DNA of 64,000 bases, from positions 62,001 through 126,000 of the forward strand of contig JARVKI010000111.1 in NCBI GenBank assembly GCA_036674765.1, read 5' to 3'. Below the pieces are notes generated by a model. The model was not told where the DNA came from, ran no database searches, and saw only the letters and a list, made by a program, of their open reading frames with translations. The DNA is from Seiridium cupressi. Taxonomy: Eukaryota; Ascomycota; Sordariomycetes; Amphisphaeriales; Sporocadaceae. Of the stretch, positions 12,444-25,166 are shown piece by piece. Position numbers and translations under genes: made by a program. Position 1 is the stretch's first letter. Each line of letters opens with the position of its first letter.

Positions 12444-15400
12444 GTTGTTGGCTGTCAACCCGTGTTGTCCTTTCGGACAATCACAATGTTTTGAAGCTCA
12501 ATTGCCCCGGTGGTCGTAGGCGGAGTACCAATAGCTGAACGGACACGGTAGTCAAAAAGGTTCCAGATTGAGTCGTGTTCGAATGCGCCCGTAGAGTTTC
12601 GAGCAATCGCGGGGGACGAATGTTGTGTGTGATGCAAGACGAAAGTTTGGAGAGAGGCGTGAGGTGACGATTTCGCCCAGGCAGTAATGGGTACTCGAGA
12701 TGTCGTTCCTCCTGTTGCTCTCCAAAAACACAATACGGTATTAAAGAAAACGATAGTAGATTAAGCCGCCAAAGCGAGTGAGCGGTCGAGCAGCAAATAG
12801 AGCGAGAAGAAATGGGAGGTTGTCAAAGACACTCCTGCAATGACGATAGTTGGGAGAAGCTCTAAGTGAGTGGTGCCCCTGTGATGGCCAGTCGAAAAAG
12901 ATCACGGTGTTTGTCGACAGAGCCAAGGTGCAGTACAGTCCGGCGGTCGGTTGGGAGCCTCTGTGCATTTGCGCCAATCCCGAAAGGCTATTTTGCATAA
13001 GATATTAAGGTGCTGGACCGGCTTAGAATAGTGTCGATCTGGTTGACTCTGTCCGGGGAGAGACGCGCGCCACCACTGCCCAGGTGGTCTCTGGGCGAGG
13101 TTGCTGACCACCGGCTTGCCTGGGCCACGCTTTTGCTTGGCTGGGAAGCGCCTTGCACGTTACCCCTGAAGCCCTGGCCAACCGCAGGCTCCGAACATCC
13201 CTCGCTGGCTTTGTTGACTGGAGTTATGCATGAGCAAGCCCGTGTTCAGGGAATACGAAGCGGCGAATGGAGCTGGGCCCACCTCTGGAAAATCGAGATG
13301 ATCTGGCTTCCGATTCGACGGGTCGGCGAGAAAAACAAGCAGCTGAAGCCCGTCGCACCCCCCTGCGGAAAATTGGGATGCCAGCACTAGCAGACACAGA
13401 GTGGGCTTTTCCTGGGACTGTCGACACTGAAGCTCGTAAATGCCAAACCCTCACTGCCCCCCCGGAATGACCGTCACGACGATCGTGGAGACCTTGATGA
13501 TACGAACGAAACCTAAGCGCGTTTGCCCTTGACAAGGCAAGACAGGACATGAGAACCATGTGTTTGGCAGCTGTTCGGGGCAGCTGTCAATGGGTCGAGT
13601 GGCTTTTCCTCATGATGTGTGTGTTTACCATGGGCGACGGGGATGCACTTTTCGAGCGTTGCACAAGCGGCCGATGCTGAATGCAGGGTGAATTGTGTTG
13701 CCATGGGTGCGTGCAGGCGGCGTTTTCGGCGTGGTCGGGCGGCTTTTGCATGTTGAGGGGTCAATCGGCCGCGGTCCACTGTCACCAGGGTAAAGTATTA
13801 TTTTTAGCTGGACCGGCCAAGGGACTTGGTCGGGACTGCCACTGCCCACCTGGCGACCATCCCAACGAGTCAAAAAAGTCTAAAACTAATGGATCTCACG
13901 GTAATCGATACCCGCTGCTGAGACAACGCCCGGCGCTGCTCCCTCTTGCCATGTGCTGGTGATGTCAGTCCACGGTACGTTTCGCGCTGCCCATTTAGGC
14001 ACACCATCATCGGAGTCTGCAGATGTACGGTGCAATGGAATAAACATTGCACTGATCGAGCTTCGGCCTAGCGGACGAATTGTGAAAAGAGAAGAAAATT
14101 GGAAAAATTCTAAAAAATCTGCCATGGCGATCTACCATGCAGCATTATCATTTTATACGCGCTTACCTAGCTACGCGTTCGTTGACATTCGCCTTGAGGC
14201 GTGCTAGCTGGTGCATGTGCGATAGTAGCTCGTCGGTAGCCTGAGCTAGCCTGGACCCTAGAGCGGAAGCAAATTTAGCTTACACCGAAGCCTTACCATG
14301 TTGGGGGCACGAAGTAGACGGCTTCAGAACTTTCAGTGTTTTGAATTTCCGACGATATCGGGATGCCGCAAAGCCTCGATGGTAGCAATTGAAGGAATTC
14401 CACCACAAGCTGACAATGTTGGCCCAGGTGTCAGAGCACGGGTTTGACCGCGTATCCAACGTCTTGCATGTCTCTCGTGTACTATAAGACTGTTGGCTGT
14501 TGCTCAGCCCCTTTTAACGTGTGATGCGTGAGGCTAAGGGCGTTAGCTGCTAAATCGTTGGGAGGCTGAACGACATCTGCATCCTCTTCATTCACAATGC
14601 CAAAGTGCATCTCCAGAAATATCATGCAAAGGAACATTGATGGAGCAGCCCTTGAATGCAACGGGAGAAACAAGATATTGTCATAGTCCGGACTTGATTG
14701 TTCAATCATTTGCAGCGCGATGGAGACCAATATCTAGAGCATTAATTGACGATTGTCACCTTCCCCTGAACGGTGCTGTACATAGTAAGATGCTGTCATG
14801 ACGAACTGGGGTTCGCTCAAGGGGTCTGAGACCAATCGGCCTTTACTAGCAGCTCCCAAGTGTCTCTTTGGGAATGGGTACATACCTTTCGGACAAGCAG
14901 GAGTTCTGTGCACATGAATATTCTGCAGTCAATTTTCGTCGAGATGGCCCACGACCGAGTATGCAATTCCTACAAACCCAAGGTCAGAGTAACAGCCAAC
15001 CCCACAGAGTTTTGACCTGCTTTCCATATCGCAATCTGTCCACCCGAGGTTGTTGTCATCCGTTGACGATACCAGCTTCCGGTGACACCATTCAAGCACA
15101 GTCGCCGCCGAGCTGTAGCTGGTTACATTAGCGCCACTGGGAGCGAGGTACATCGTATTTTAGCCCACCTGCGCTGTTGGTCTCTACCGCCCGCCACCGC
15201 GACGTGAGTTGCGCTCGAGAAAACAGACTTGTTCCCAATGAGACACCCACATGCAAAGCTTCTGAGACCTGTCGACGTTGTGAAAGCAGTCTGTCGTTCG
15301 GGAAAGCATTGCATACTGCAGACTTCTCGCTGTTGCTATTTTTCTCTTCTCCCACGGTTGCCTATACACATTCGTTCATAGCAACCTTAATCACTTCACG

Positions 15401-15597
15401 ACATTCGCTTCGAGCTACTTACATCCTGAAGCTAATCCAGTCCATCCCAGGCTCAGGGGCGTCTATCGCCAACTAATCGACAGGCCTCTACGAATCGCAC
15501 CGCGAACCGACGTATTACCAATACTGCAGACGTCACTACATCTCCTTCTTGATTGCCAAATATATCCGGGAGCGCCATTCCTGGCTGCTTAGCCAAC
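12444..15597. promoter_or_regulatory. Shared upstream region of divergent chitin synthases
   Basis: About 3.15 kb separates the two divergent start codons. Several open frames occur (for example 13010-13390) but none has family resemblance or a matching splice pattern, so I read the stretch as promoters plus long 5' UTRs. The part at 12.9-13.9 kb is clearly more GC-rich than ordinary intergenic DNA in this window. Head-to-head class V and class VII genes are a known arrangement in Fusarium and other ascomycetes, and co-regulation from this region is plausible. Confidence 0.55.
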
Positions 15598-18500
15598 ATG
15601 GCTCTTAACGTCCCTCCGGGCGGCAGTGGAGGAGCCCATACTCAACCCTCGCTACCTTCGTTGCCAGCACACCTCCAGTCCGATACACATATCACAGCAC
15701 ACTTGGCCAGTCGTTTCCATGTGTCCATACCTACTGCCCGACTTTCGTCGCACGCGCTTGTGTCTTTGAATACCTACACATCATCCTCCAAGGGACTAGA
15801 TGGCGGCAAGGAGGGAAGCGCCATGGCCGGCGCCGAGGACATGGCGGACAGGTCCTTCATCCGCCTTGGGCACCGTTCAGAGAACCAGGCCATCATATTC
15901 CTGTAAGATACGCCTGTTCCCCTGATGCTCAGCCAGTACTCATTGACATACACAGTGGTGAATCGGGTTCCGGAAAGACCACAATTAGGTCTCATCTCTT
16001 GACTGCATTGCTGAACAAGTCCTCGACACCTCTTTCCTCGAAAGCATCGCTTGCCGCTTACGTTTTCGATACCCTCACGACCACCAAGACTGCAACCACA
16101 CATACAGCGTCGAAGGCTGGTCTTTTCTATGAACTTCAGTATGACACTGCCTCGACAACCAGCCCACTCCTGATCGGAGCCAAGTTGTTGGACCACCGAC
16201 TCGAGCGGAGCAGAATCTCTGAGGTGCCAACTGGAGAAAGAAATTTCCATGTGCTTTACTATCTACTCGCCGGTACAAGCGATGCTGAAAAGTCTCACTT
16301 GGGCATTGACACACCGAGGGATGCTGCTGGGCAAAGGCGGTGGAAGTATCTTGGTCATCCCACACAGTTGAAGGTCGGCATCAATGATGCTGAGGGCTTT
16401 CAGCTTTTTAAGAATGCCCTGCGCAAGCTCGAATTCCCCAGAAGCGAAATTGCCGAGATCTGCCAGATCCTGGCCTGTATCCTGCATATCGGACAGCTTG
16501 AGTTCGAGACCACCTCAGACACCACCCCGACCGGAGACGATAGCGGCGGTTTCTCGCACGAAGGCGGACAGATGGTGACGAGCGTCAGAAACAAGGACGT
16601 TCTGGGTATAATCGCAGCATTCTTGGGCGTGAGCTCCGCGGATCTCCAGAACACCATGGGCTACAAGACCAAGATGATCCATAAGGAGAGAGTCACTGTC
16701 ATGTTGGATCCCAAGGGAGCTCGTGCCAATGCCGACGAACTGGCTCGCACTCTGTACTCTCTCATGGTTGCCTACGTTATCGAAACGATCAACCAGAAGA
16801 TCTGTGCTCCCGAGGAGTCTATTTCCAACACGATCTCCGTCGTGGATTTCCCCGGATTCGCCCAACAAACATCTACCGGCAACGTTCTTGACCAGCTCCT
16901 GAATAACGCTGCTGTTGAAACTCTGTACAACTTCACTCTACAGAACTTTTTCGATCGCAAGGCAGATCTTCTGGACACCGAGGAGGTCACAGTCGCAGCC
17001 ACTAGTTACTTCGATAACTCTGATGCTGTGAAATGTCTCTTGAAGCCTGGAAACGGATTGCTTAGCATCATGGACGACCAAACGCGACGCCACCGAACCG
17101 ACATGCAGTTCTTGGAAAGTTGCCGCAAGCGCTTTGATGGTAAAAACCCTGCCATTGTAGTCAGTTCCGCCCAAGCCAAGCTCCCCGGAAGCAACTTTTA
17201 CACCGAGAACACTGCAGCCACCTTCACAGTCAGACATTTTGCTGGTGAGGTTGAATACCCTATCAAGGGGCTTGTCGAGGAAAATGGTGAGGTTATCTCT
17301 GGTGATTTGATGAACCTCATCAACTCCAGTAAGAGTGATTTCGTGATTCGGCTGTTCGGTCAGGAAGCGCTGCACACGGTCATGCATCCGAAGGAGAAAT
17401 CCACCGTCATGCAGGCCTCCGTGAGCTCCAAGCCGATGCGTGCGCCCAGTGTGATGTCTCGCAAAACAGCCAGAACTGCCCGGAACAGTCGCATGCGCCG
17501 TCAGGACTCGGTGGATGAATTTGGCAGCGATGGAGACATGCGAACGGAACCTCGCGCAAGTGATAGCAAGAAGGGCGGTCGTCCTTCCGAGCAAGGCGCA
17601 TCTGGCCAATTCCTTGCTTCGTTGGAAAATGTCAAGCAATCAATCTCAGCGCCGAACACTAATGCATACTTCGTATTCTGCCTGAAGCCAAACGACCGCC
17701 GGATAGCCAATCAGTTTGACAGCAAATGTGTCCGTACCCAAGTGCAGACTTTTGGTATTGCTGAAATCAGCCAACGCTTGCGATCCGCCGACTTCAGTTT
17801 GTTCCTGCCTTTTGGCGAATTCCTTGGCCTTGCAGACGCCGACACTATCCTCGTTGGAAGTGAAAGAGAAAAAGTTGAGATGGTGGTCCACGACAGGCAA
17901 TGGCCTAGCAATGAAGTACAGATCGGCTCGACAGGAGTATTCCTGAGCGAGAGGTGCTGGATGGAAGTCGCCCAGCTGGGTGATGGTGTTTCAGCATCGG
18001 GTCGCTACAATTCGGACGCGGGTGATGGTCTAACACCCTCACCGGGTAATCCATTTCTCGCTTCAAAGGAGCGACTACACTCGACTGGAACTACGCCTCA
18101 GTATCGCGACAAGGAGCGCGGCGGCTACTTCGGTGGCGACAGCGATGCCCGCTCCGATGCGGGTGTTTCCGCATTCGGTGCTGGGGATATGTTCAAAAAT
18201 CTTGATACCAGGGAACAGATGGCCGAGCGAGGCAACGAAAAATCGCTTGTCGAGGTTGAAGAGTTCAGGGATAGTCCAAGCCGGAAGCGTTGGGTCTTCA
18301 CCACGTATCTCTTGACTTGGTTTATTCCGGATTTCCTCATCCGATGGTGTGGTATGCTTCGAAAGGACGTCCGAATGGCTTGGCGGGAGAAGCTGGCAAT
18401 CAACATCATCATCTGGTTTAGCTGTTGTTTCGCAGTCTTTTTCATCATCGGCTTCCCCATGCTCATTTGTCCCAAGCAGTACGTTTACAGTTCTGAAGAA

Positions 18501-21298
18501 TTAACTTCGTACAACGGTAAAAGCGGCTCCGATGGATCCTACGTCGCAATTCGAGGTCAAGTCTTTGATCTTGCAGCGTATCTTCCATCCCATTATCCAC
18601 CATACATCACCGAGAAGTCTCTAACTCAGTATGCTGGACTGGACATCACATCTCTGTTCCCAGTACAAGTTTCGGCCTTGTGCCAGGGTACAACTGGATC
18701 TGTTGACCCCGCTGTCACGCTCGATTACAAGTCAACCAATGTCACTGGCTCGACCAGCGTCATCAGCAGTCAAGATCTCAACTCGAAATATCACGACTTC
18801 ACCTATTCCTCAGACCTTTACCAGCCAGATTGGTTCTATGAGAAGATGACGGAGCTGAAGGCAAGCTACAAGAAGGGCAACATTGGCTACTCGTCAGAGT
18901 ACGTATCGACGCTGGCCGGTGAGGGAAACTATGTCGCCATGTTGAATGGACGTATCTATGATATGACCAAATACATGGTCGGCGGACGCAGACTCGTGGC
19001 ACCAAACGGCACGGCTGCTCCAACAGACGTTTCCTTGCTGGACTTCATGGACGATTTGGTCGTGTCACTCTTCCAATTGAAGTCGGGAACGGACATTTCC
19101 AAGTATTGGGACGCTCTCGATATCGACTCGGACATGCGCAAGCGCCAACAGCTTTGTCTGGACAATCTCTTTTACGTCGGAGATGTTGATACGAGGAATT
19201 CGGTCAAATGTCAGTTCGCAGACTATCTGATCTTGGCTATCTCGGTCATTCTTTGCTGCATTATCGGGTTCAAGTTCTTTGCGGCCCTCCAGTTCGGTGG
19301 CAAGAACATGCCCGAGAATCTAGACAAGTTCATCATGTGTCAGATTCCCGCCTACACAGAGGACGAGGATTCTCTTCGCCGTGCCATTGACTCTGCCGCC
19401 CGTATGCATTACGACGACAAGCGTAAGCTGCTCGTCATTGTTTGCGACGGTATGATTATCGGACAAGGCAACGACAGACCCACGCCACGTATTGTTCTTG
19501 ACATTCTCGGTGTCTCGGAGACTGTGGACCCAGAGCCACTCAGCTTCGAATCACTCGGCGAGGGTTTGAAACAACACAACATGGGCAAGGTCTACTCTGG
19601 CCTTTATGAAGTTCAAGGACACATTGTTCCATTCTTGGTCGTCGTCAAGGTCGGAAAGCCCTCTGAGGTGTCCCGTCCAGGTAACCGCGGCAAGCGAGAC
19701 TCCCAGATGATCATCATGCGTTTCCTCAACCGTGTCCACTACAACCTTGCAATGAGTCCATTGGAGCTTGAGATCTATCACCAAATCCGGAACATCATTG
19801 GTGTCAACCCAACATTCTACGAATACATGCTGCAGATTGATGCCGATACGGTCGTTGCACCTGATTCTGCGACCCGCTTTGTTGCAGCATTCCTGGACGA
19901 CACGAGGCTGATCGCTTGCTGTGGTGAAACAGCTTTGACCAACTCCAAGGCATCGTACATCACCATGATTCAGGTCTACGAGTACTATATTTCGCACAAC
20001 CTGGCCAAGGCCTTCGAAAGCTTGTTCGGCAGTGTCACATGTTTACCCGGTTGTTTCTCCATGTACCGCATCCGTGCCGCCGAGAGCGGAAAGCCCCTCT
20101 TCGTCAGCAGAGAGGTTGTAGAGAACTATTCTACCATTCGTGTCGACACGCTGCACATGAAGAACCTGCTCCACCTTGGTGAGGATCGTTACCTGACCAC
20201 CCTTCTTCTGAAGTTCCACAGCAAGTACAAGACCAAGTACATCAACAGAGCCCACGCTTGGACCATCGCCCCCGACACCTGGCAGGTCTTCCTTTCGCAG
20301 CGTCGTCGATGGATCAACTCCACCGTGCACAACCTCATGGAGCTCATTCCGATGGCACAGCTCTGTGGTTTTTGTTGTTTCAGCATGCGTTTCATCGTTT
20401 TCGTTGACTTGCTTTCGACTGTCGTGCAACCTGTCACCGTCGCCTATATCGTATACCTCATTGTAACGGTAGCAACCAAGACCACTGTCGTCCCGGTCAC
20501 GGCTTTCATCATGTTGGGCGCCATCTACGGTCTACAAGCCATTATCTTCATCGTGCGTCGCAAGTGGGAAATGGTTGGCTGGATGATCCTCTATGTGTTG
20601 GCAATTCCTGTCTTCTCCTTCGGTCTACCCCTGTACTCATTCTGGCACATGGACGACTTCAACTGGGGTAACACCCGTGTCGTTGCTGGCGAGAAGGGCA
20701 AGAAGGTTGTCGTTACAGATGAGGGCAAATTTGACCCGGCTTCCATCCCCCGCAAGAAGTGGGAGGAGTACCAGGCCGAGCTTTGGGACGCCCAGACATC
20801 CCGTGACGACGCCCGCTCGGAGATTTCAGGTTACAGCTACGCCACCAAGCAAGGTGCTGTCGTCACAGAATACTACGCTGGAAGCCATCACGGCTCCACC
20901 CACGGTGTCATCCCCCCCTACGATACGAGGAATCTTGCCGGGGCTGGTCACATGTCGCGCCTATCGTTAGCACCATCCGAAATGATGGGCAACCGCACAA
21001 GCCAATTTGGTGGCTCGCAGTTCTTTAACAACCAGCAAGAGATGGAAATGGCCAATCTCGCTGGTATGCCTAGTGACGACGCCCTTCTGGCTGAAATCCG
21101 GGAGATCCTGCAGAACGCCGACTTGATGACTGTGACGAAGAAGGGTATCAAGCAAGAGCTCGAAAGACGTTTCGGTGTTCCGCTTGATTCGAGGAAGGCA
21201 TATATCGGAAGTGGTACGTACAGAGCTCTCTCAAACCTTGAATGGCCAATGCTAACTATCCTTCAGCTACCGAGGCTTTGCTGTCAGGCCAGTTATAG
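15598..21298 (+). CDS. csmA: Class V chitin synthase with myosin motor domain
   Basis: Exons are 15598-15902, 15956-21213 and 21267-21298 (1864 residues, the usual class V size). Both introns are 53 nt, with gtaaga and gtacgt donors and a gctaac branch site in the second. Intron 1 sits directly before the P-loop GESGSGKT (about residues 103-110), the nucleotide-binding motif of the myosin head that the class VII partner lacks. Later come a cytochrome-b5-like segment, transmembrane helices and the chitin synthase core with [17 protein letters not shown] and QRRRW. A DEK_C-like tail follows, ending in the short third exon TEALLSGQL. The protein makes chitin at growing tips and septa; the motor-like head is thought to tether it to actin. 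The continuous frame runs on past 21213, but that reading gives an atypical tail, so the spliced end is preferred. Confidence 0.94.
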
Positions 21299-21638
21299 AC
21301 TGGACGCTGAAGTCTCTCGTTCCAGTTGCATCTATCTGTATCTCAGATATATGAAATCATTTGGACAACATACATAATCTAATGCATCATCGGCGACGGC
21401 ATGGGAGACGGTTACAAAAAGCCCTCGGATCTGGCATGTATCCATAGCATACTCTTGGACTGGCTAGGCTTGGAGTATGATTTTTGTGTATTGGCAGAGC
21501 TGTAGATTCGAGCGTGGATCATCTGGGATAAATTGGAGTTGCGTTTGTTTTACTGGACACTCTTGCGAGTACATAGTCTATTGCATCAATCATTTGAGTT
21601 ATTACTCAGTCTCATTTCTCCGTCGGCGTGAAATATGA
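21299..21638. other. 3' intergenic region
   Basis: A short spacer between the convergent ends of the class V chitin synthase and the GH35-like gene. No gene is seen. Confidence 0.6.
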
Positions 21639-23366
21639 CTACATGTCAGACTCATCCTCGCATAGCCAATACGCCTCCACTTCAGCGATACAAGTCCGAG
21701 CCGGAATCGTCACTGCGATTGGGAATCCGCCATAATCAGGGTCGTCATTGGGCATGATCAGAAACTTGCCGCTCCGTGTCTCATCTCCATTTAGAACCCT
21801 CAATGTTCTCAATGAACCGGTCTCAGGGTCAAATTCCTTCTCCCGCGCATCCAGGATCCCTGTAAATGTCGCCGCCTTGACTTGACTTTTGAAGTGGATG
21901 TTGAAGCCCCTACCCACAACCAGGAAGCGCGCAGACTTGGCGTCTCCGAGCTGAATCACCATACCGGCACCGGGTCCAGCTTTTCCGAACACGAAGGCCC
22001 GCTCAATGATGACCTCGACGTCGCCAATGACCTTGGTCCACTTCTCTTGTCCCTTGGGCGGGCCCGAGGCCGGCAAATCATCGAAGAAGAAACCCATCCG
22101 CTGCTCGGGCCGGCTGTTCAGGAGGTAGTCCTTGGTCTGAGAGAGCAGCTTGTACTCTCGCCCCACGACCTCGGCGCCCGTGTCGATCCCGAACGGGCAT
22201 GTGCCCAGCGCTCCGTACGTGGCGTATGCGAGCCAGACGCGGCGCGAGCCGCTCTCGTCCCGCCGCTGCTCGGGGATGAAGAGCGGGTTATCGGCGTGCG
22301 CCGTGTAGTCCTGGCACACGCCCTCGTAGCCGTGGAAGTATAGGTCCGGGGCTAGGAAGTCCAGCGACGGCGCGTTGTGGCGCCAGATGTCCTGGACGTG
22401 CGGGCATGGGCCGCCCGAGGGGTAGACGCCGGCTTCGGCTCCGCCGCCCACGACGATGGGCAGGTCTGTCAGGTCCAGGGCCGTCGGATCGTCGAAGTTC
22501 AGCCACGTGTTGGCGTACAGCGGGATGTTGTAGGCGGCTTTTCCCGCTGCTGCTACTTTGCCTACGTAGGTCGAGATGTGGTGCGCCATGAACGCCTCGT
22601 TGGCTGAGATTCCGGCACCGAATATCGATTCCCAGGTGAATATTTTGGATTCCGCGTCCTTTGCTGATGGGAGCTTGTCCGCGAAGCGCTCCTTGAACCG
22701 AGGGTGGAGTTCCGTCGTCGTCAGGTGCTTCAGCAGAGACGTCGGTACCGGTTCCTTAAATGCATTCTCGGCAACCTGAGAACGGTCTCTAGAATCCCCA
22801 AGAAGACCCGGCTCGTTCTCCACCTGCACCATGATAACTGTGTTCTCCTCCGAGTCGAACTCCTTCAGATGCTGCATGAGCGCAGCGAACGCCTTGGCGT
22901 CCGCCTTGCAGCATTCCTCAGACAGCGGCGACACCATCTCTACGGTCCGCTTAACCCCGCCTGCCTCGAGGACATGCACGCGCAGGAAACGCTTGACGTC
23001 CTTCTTCACCCACCCGGGCACGTACGTCGAGATGCCGTTTTTGTAGGTGCCGAACCATAGTAGCACGAGGCGCATGGAGTGCTCCCGCGCGCCCTTGATG
23101 ACTGCGTCCAGTTCTGAGAAATCAAACTTGCCCTCTTGCGGCTCGATCATCTCCCAGGACACAGAGCCGACTAGTGTGTTGAGGAACTGGGCCTTCATGG
23201 CAGGCCATACTCCCGACATGAACCGCGCGGAGCTGAGGGATGAGTTGTGTAGCTCGCCTGACAGCATAAGGAACGGCTTGCCCTTGACGATGAGCTGGAT
23301 TCCATTCTCGCTCTTCCGAAGATTCGGAAAGGAGGGATCAGTCGCGGACAGCCTCTTGTAAGTCAT
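21639..23366 (-). CDS. GH35-like beta-galactosidase with DUF5597-type C-terminus
   Basis: An intronless frame of 575 residues. The start was taken at the ATG at 23366 (MTYKRL); the upstream extension of the frame has no ATG. The first 370 residues form a TIM-barrel glycosidase: GELHNSS near residue 37 and WEMIEPQEGKFDF at 71 are GH35-family features. QVENEPG at 181-187 carries the probable acid/base Glu185 and FIPEQRRD near 363-370 the probable nucleophile Glu366. The C-terminal 180 residues resemble the DUF5597 beta-domain found with bacterial GH35 enzymes. No signal peptide is evident, so it probably acts inside the cell on galactosides. The bacterial-style architecture and lack of introns make an old horizontal transfer worth testing; this is inference. 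Confidence 0.82.
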   Translation of the reverse strand: MTYKRLSATDPSFPNLRKSENGIQLIVKGKPFLMLSGELHNSSLSSARFMSGVWPAMKAQFLNTLVGSVSWEMIEPQEGKFDFSELDAVIKGAREHSMRLVLLWFGTYKNGISTYVPGWVKKDVKRFLRVHVLEAGGVKRTVEMVSPLSEECCKADAKAFAALMQHLKEFDSEENTVIMVQVENEPGLLGDSRDRSQVAENAFKEPVPTSLLKHLTTTELHPRFKERFADKLPSAKDAESKIFTWESIFGAGISANEAFMAHHISTYVGKVAAAGKAAYNIPLYANTWLNFDDPTALDLTDLPIVVGGGAEAGVYPSGGPCPHVQDIWRHNAPSLDFLAPDLYFHGYEGVCQDYTAHADNPLFIPEQRRDESGSRRVWLAYATYGALGTCPFGIDTGAEVVGREYKLLSQTKDYLLNSRPEQRMGFFFDDLPASGPPKGQEKWTKVIGDVEVIIERAFVFGKAGPGAGMVIQLGDAKSARFLVVGRGFNIHFKSQVKAATFTGILDAREKEFDPETGSLRTLRVLNGDETRSGKFLIMPNDDPDYGGFPIAVTIPARTCIAEVEAYWLCEDESDM

Positions 23367-23887
23367 GTTGGTGTCTCGTCTCAACGTATGCTGCGGGGAT
23401 GGCAGTTGATGGTTCGGCAACACCAGAGAGTTCTGACCTATGATTAAAACAGGGAAAACGAGAACCAAGGAGGAGTAAATATGAGAGTCAAGAGGTTCGA
23501 CGAACGTAGTCCTATGGCATCTCCTCCGGCTTCACTTCGGGCTGCGGTAGTCTGAACCCCGGGGTGCCTAACCTATGAACGGTGTAGCCCGCGGCCCTCG
23601 GAAGCTCGTGTGGGGAGATCGGGAGGCTTCCGTATGGCGCGCATCCCGCACCCATACTTGACACTATTGATGTGAGAGCCGCGGTTCAGCCGTGGAACCT
23701 GTCAGGTCCACTTTGAGGACGGGATAAGCTATGGATGATGATGGCCTGCGGGGATGCATCATTCTTGGCAATGCCTGCCTTGCTGACTGGCGAGCAAACA
23801 TGCTACGTTGATTCTGCCTCAAGAGCGGCTCTTTGCAGGGGGCTTTCTCTTACTGAGGCGCCCGCGGGATTGGCCTCGGCTCGCAAG
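23367..23887. other. 5' flank of GH35-like gene, no gene seen
   Basis: Moderately GC-rich sequence upstream of the minus-strand GH35-like gene, presumably its promoter. No convincing coding frame occurs on either strand. Confidence 0.5.
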
Positions 23888-25060
23888 TTAATCAGACGCT
23901 CTATAAAATGCTCGGATATACTGTATCGGGTCGGAATTTGCGGCCTCCCAGAATGGAGCTTTCACACGCTGCTTGGAGAATGGTCCCCTCGCCGTCATAT
24001 GGTTGATGGTTGACCTTCGCTTCACGCGAAAGAACCTGTTCTGCGACTGCAACATTCCCAAACGCGAAGCTATCCGCAGCGGAGTACCCTGTTGGTTAAC
24101 GTCCTTGGTGGTATTGATGACCTGGAAAATGAGAGCGTCATCAGCTTCAGTCTGAATGAGTTGTTCGAGTACACTCTGAGGACCGCTATCTCGCACAGGA
24201 TGCATGTTAACTGGAGCGGTCAATGCAAACAGTCTTATAAATAGCCATAACTGCGGTCGGATGAATCTCCCCCGTATCAAAAAAAGTATAGCATCCGTCG
24301 AAAAGTCGTCCATAATGGATATAAAATATTACTCCAAGATTGTAGTAGGCACATGCGGAGAATACGTGTCAACATTATATTCAAGAAAGTCGACGGTTTT
24401 TTCCGTGTCTTCGGAACGGCTTGCCATTATATTATATAGCATTGTCGATAACCGATAACACCTTGCGTTCGCGTTAAAGTGGTTAAAACGTGTCTGATAG
24501 CCTCGAGCGATTAGAAGCCTGCACATATCTAAATAGTACCCTCCGTAAATCGCGATATGAAAAGGATCCCGTCCGTCGTCTTCGCTATTAAGCGGGACGC
24601 CTTTCGACTAAAGAAGATTACGTATTTTAACACCGTAACAGGTTTCTCTAATTTATATCCTTAAAGATGGTTATTAATAATTATTTGCTATAGTCTTTAA
24701 TATCGTGCTCTAAAGGTTATAATAAATACGACTTATCTATATCATATTTCGACAACGCTGCCTAAGCGATATAATGCAGTGAAGTTTTAGCCTTATTTAC
24801 TTTCAAAATATATATATCGTCATAATATCAACCCCTAAGAGCACTGTTTGCTAGCTCCCACGGGAGCGGCTCTAATTTACGCCATAGCTGCAACCTTGGT
24901 TTATACCTCCTTTACTAGCCGAAACCACGGCACTTTGATTCAACTACTTTAGCAAGCGACCTAGTCGAGATAGAATTAAGAAGCTTCCTGTTTCATCATA
25001 ATCCTTTTAAGACAATATGCTGTTCGCAGACCTAGCTCCAGGGCAGAACAACTGTAAAAA
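23888..25060 (-). pseudogene. Decayed ankyrin-repeat gene relic, RIP-like
   Basis: Read on the minus strand, fragments of ankyrin repeats survive. At about 24,580-24,500 a stretch reads DPFHIAIYGGYYLDMCRLLI; at about 24,120-24,050 NQQGTPLRIASRLG; near 24,790-24,760 a degraded LHYIA repeat. Stops and frame changes separate them. The part from about 24,540 to 25,060 is very AT-rich with many TA dinucleotides, as expected from repeat-induced point mutation (C to T). Ankyrin arrays of this style usually form the C-terminal part of fungal NACHT/NLR-like proteins. No intact start, domain or promoter is seen. Confidence 0.65.
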
Positions 25061-25166
25061 CATCGAGAAACTGTCTTTGCTGTTGATCGGCGGCTGTGAG
25101 TGTGAGGGCTAGCTGAAGTTTGGATAACTCAACAATGTCGTTTATTTTGCTCTATCCTCGCATAGT

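Noticed and set aside
13010..13390. 126-codon frame in the chitin synthase intergenic region
   Set aside because: GC-rich DNA opens frames by chance; no start context, splice partner or recognisable sequence.
21214..21377. Unspliced C-terminal extension of the class V chitin synthase
   Set aside because: A canonical gtacgt...cttcag intron with a branch site gives the usual short C-terminus instead.
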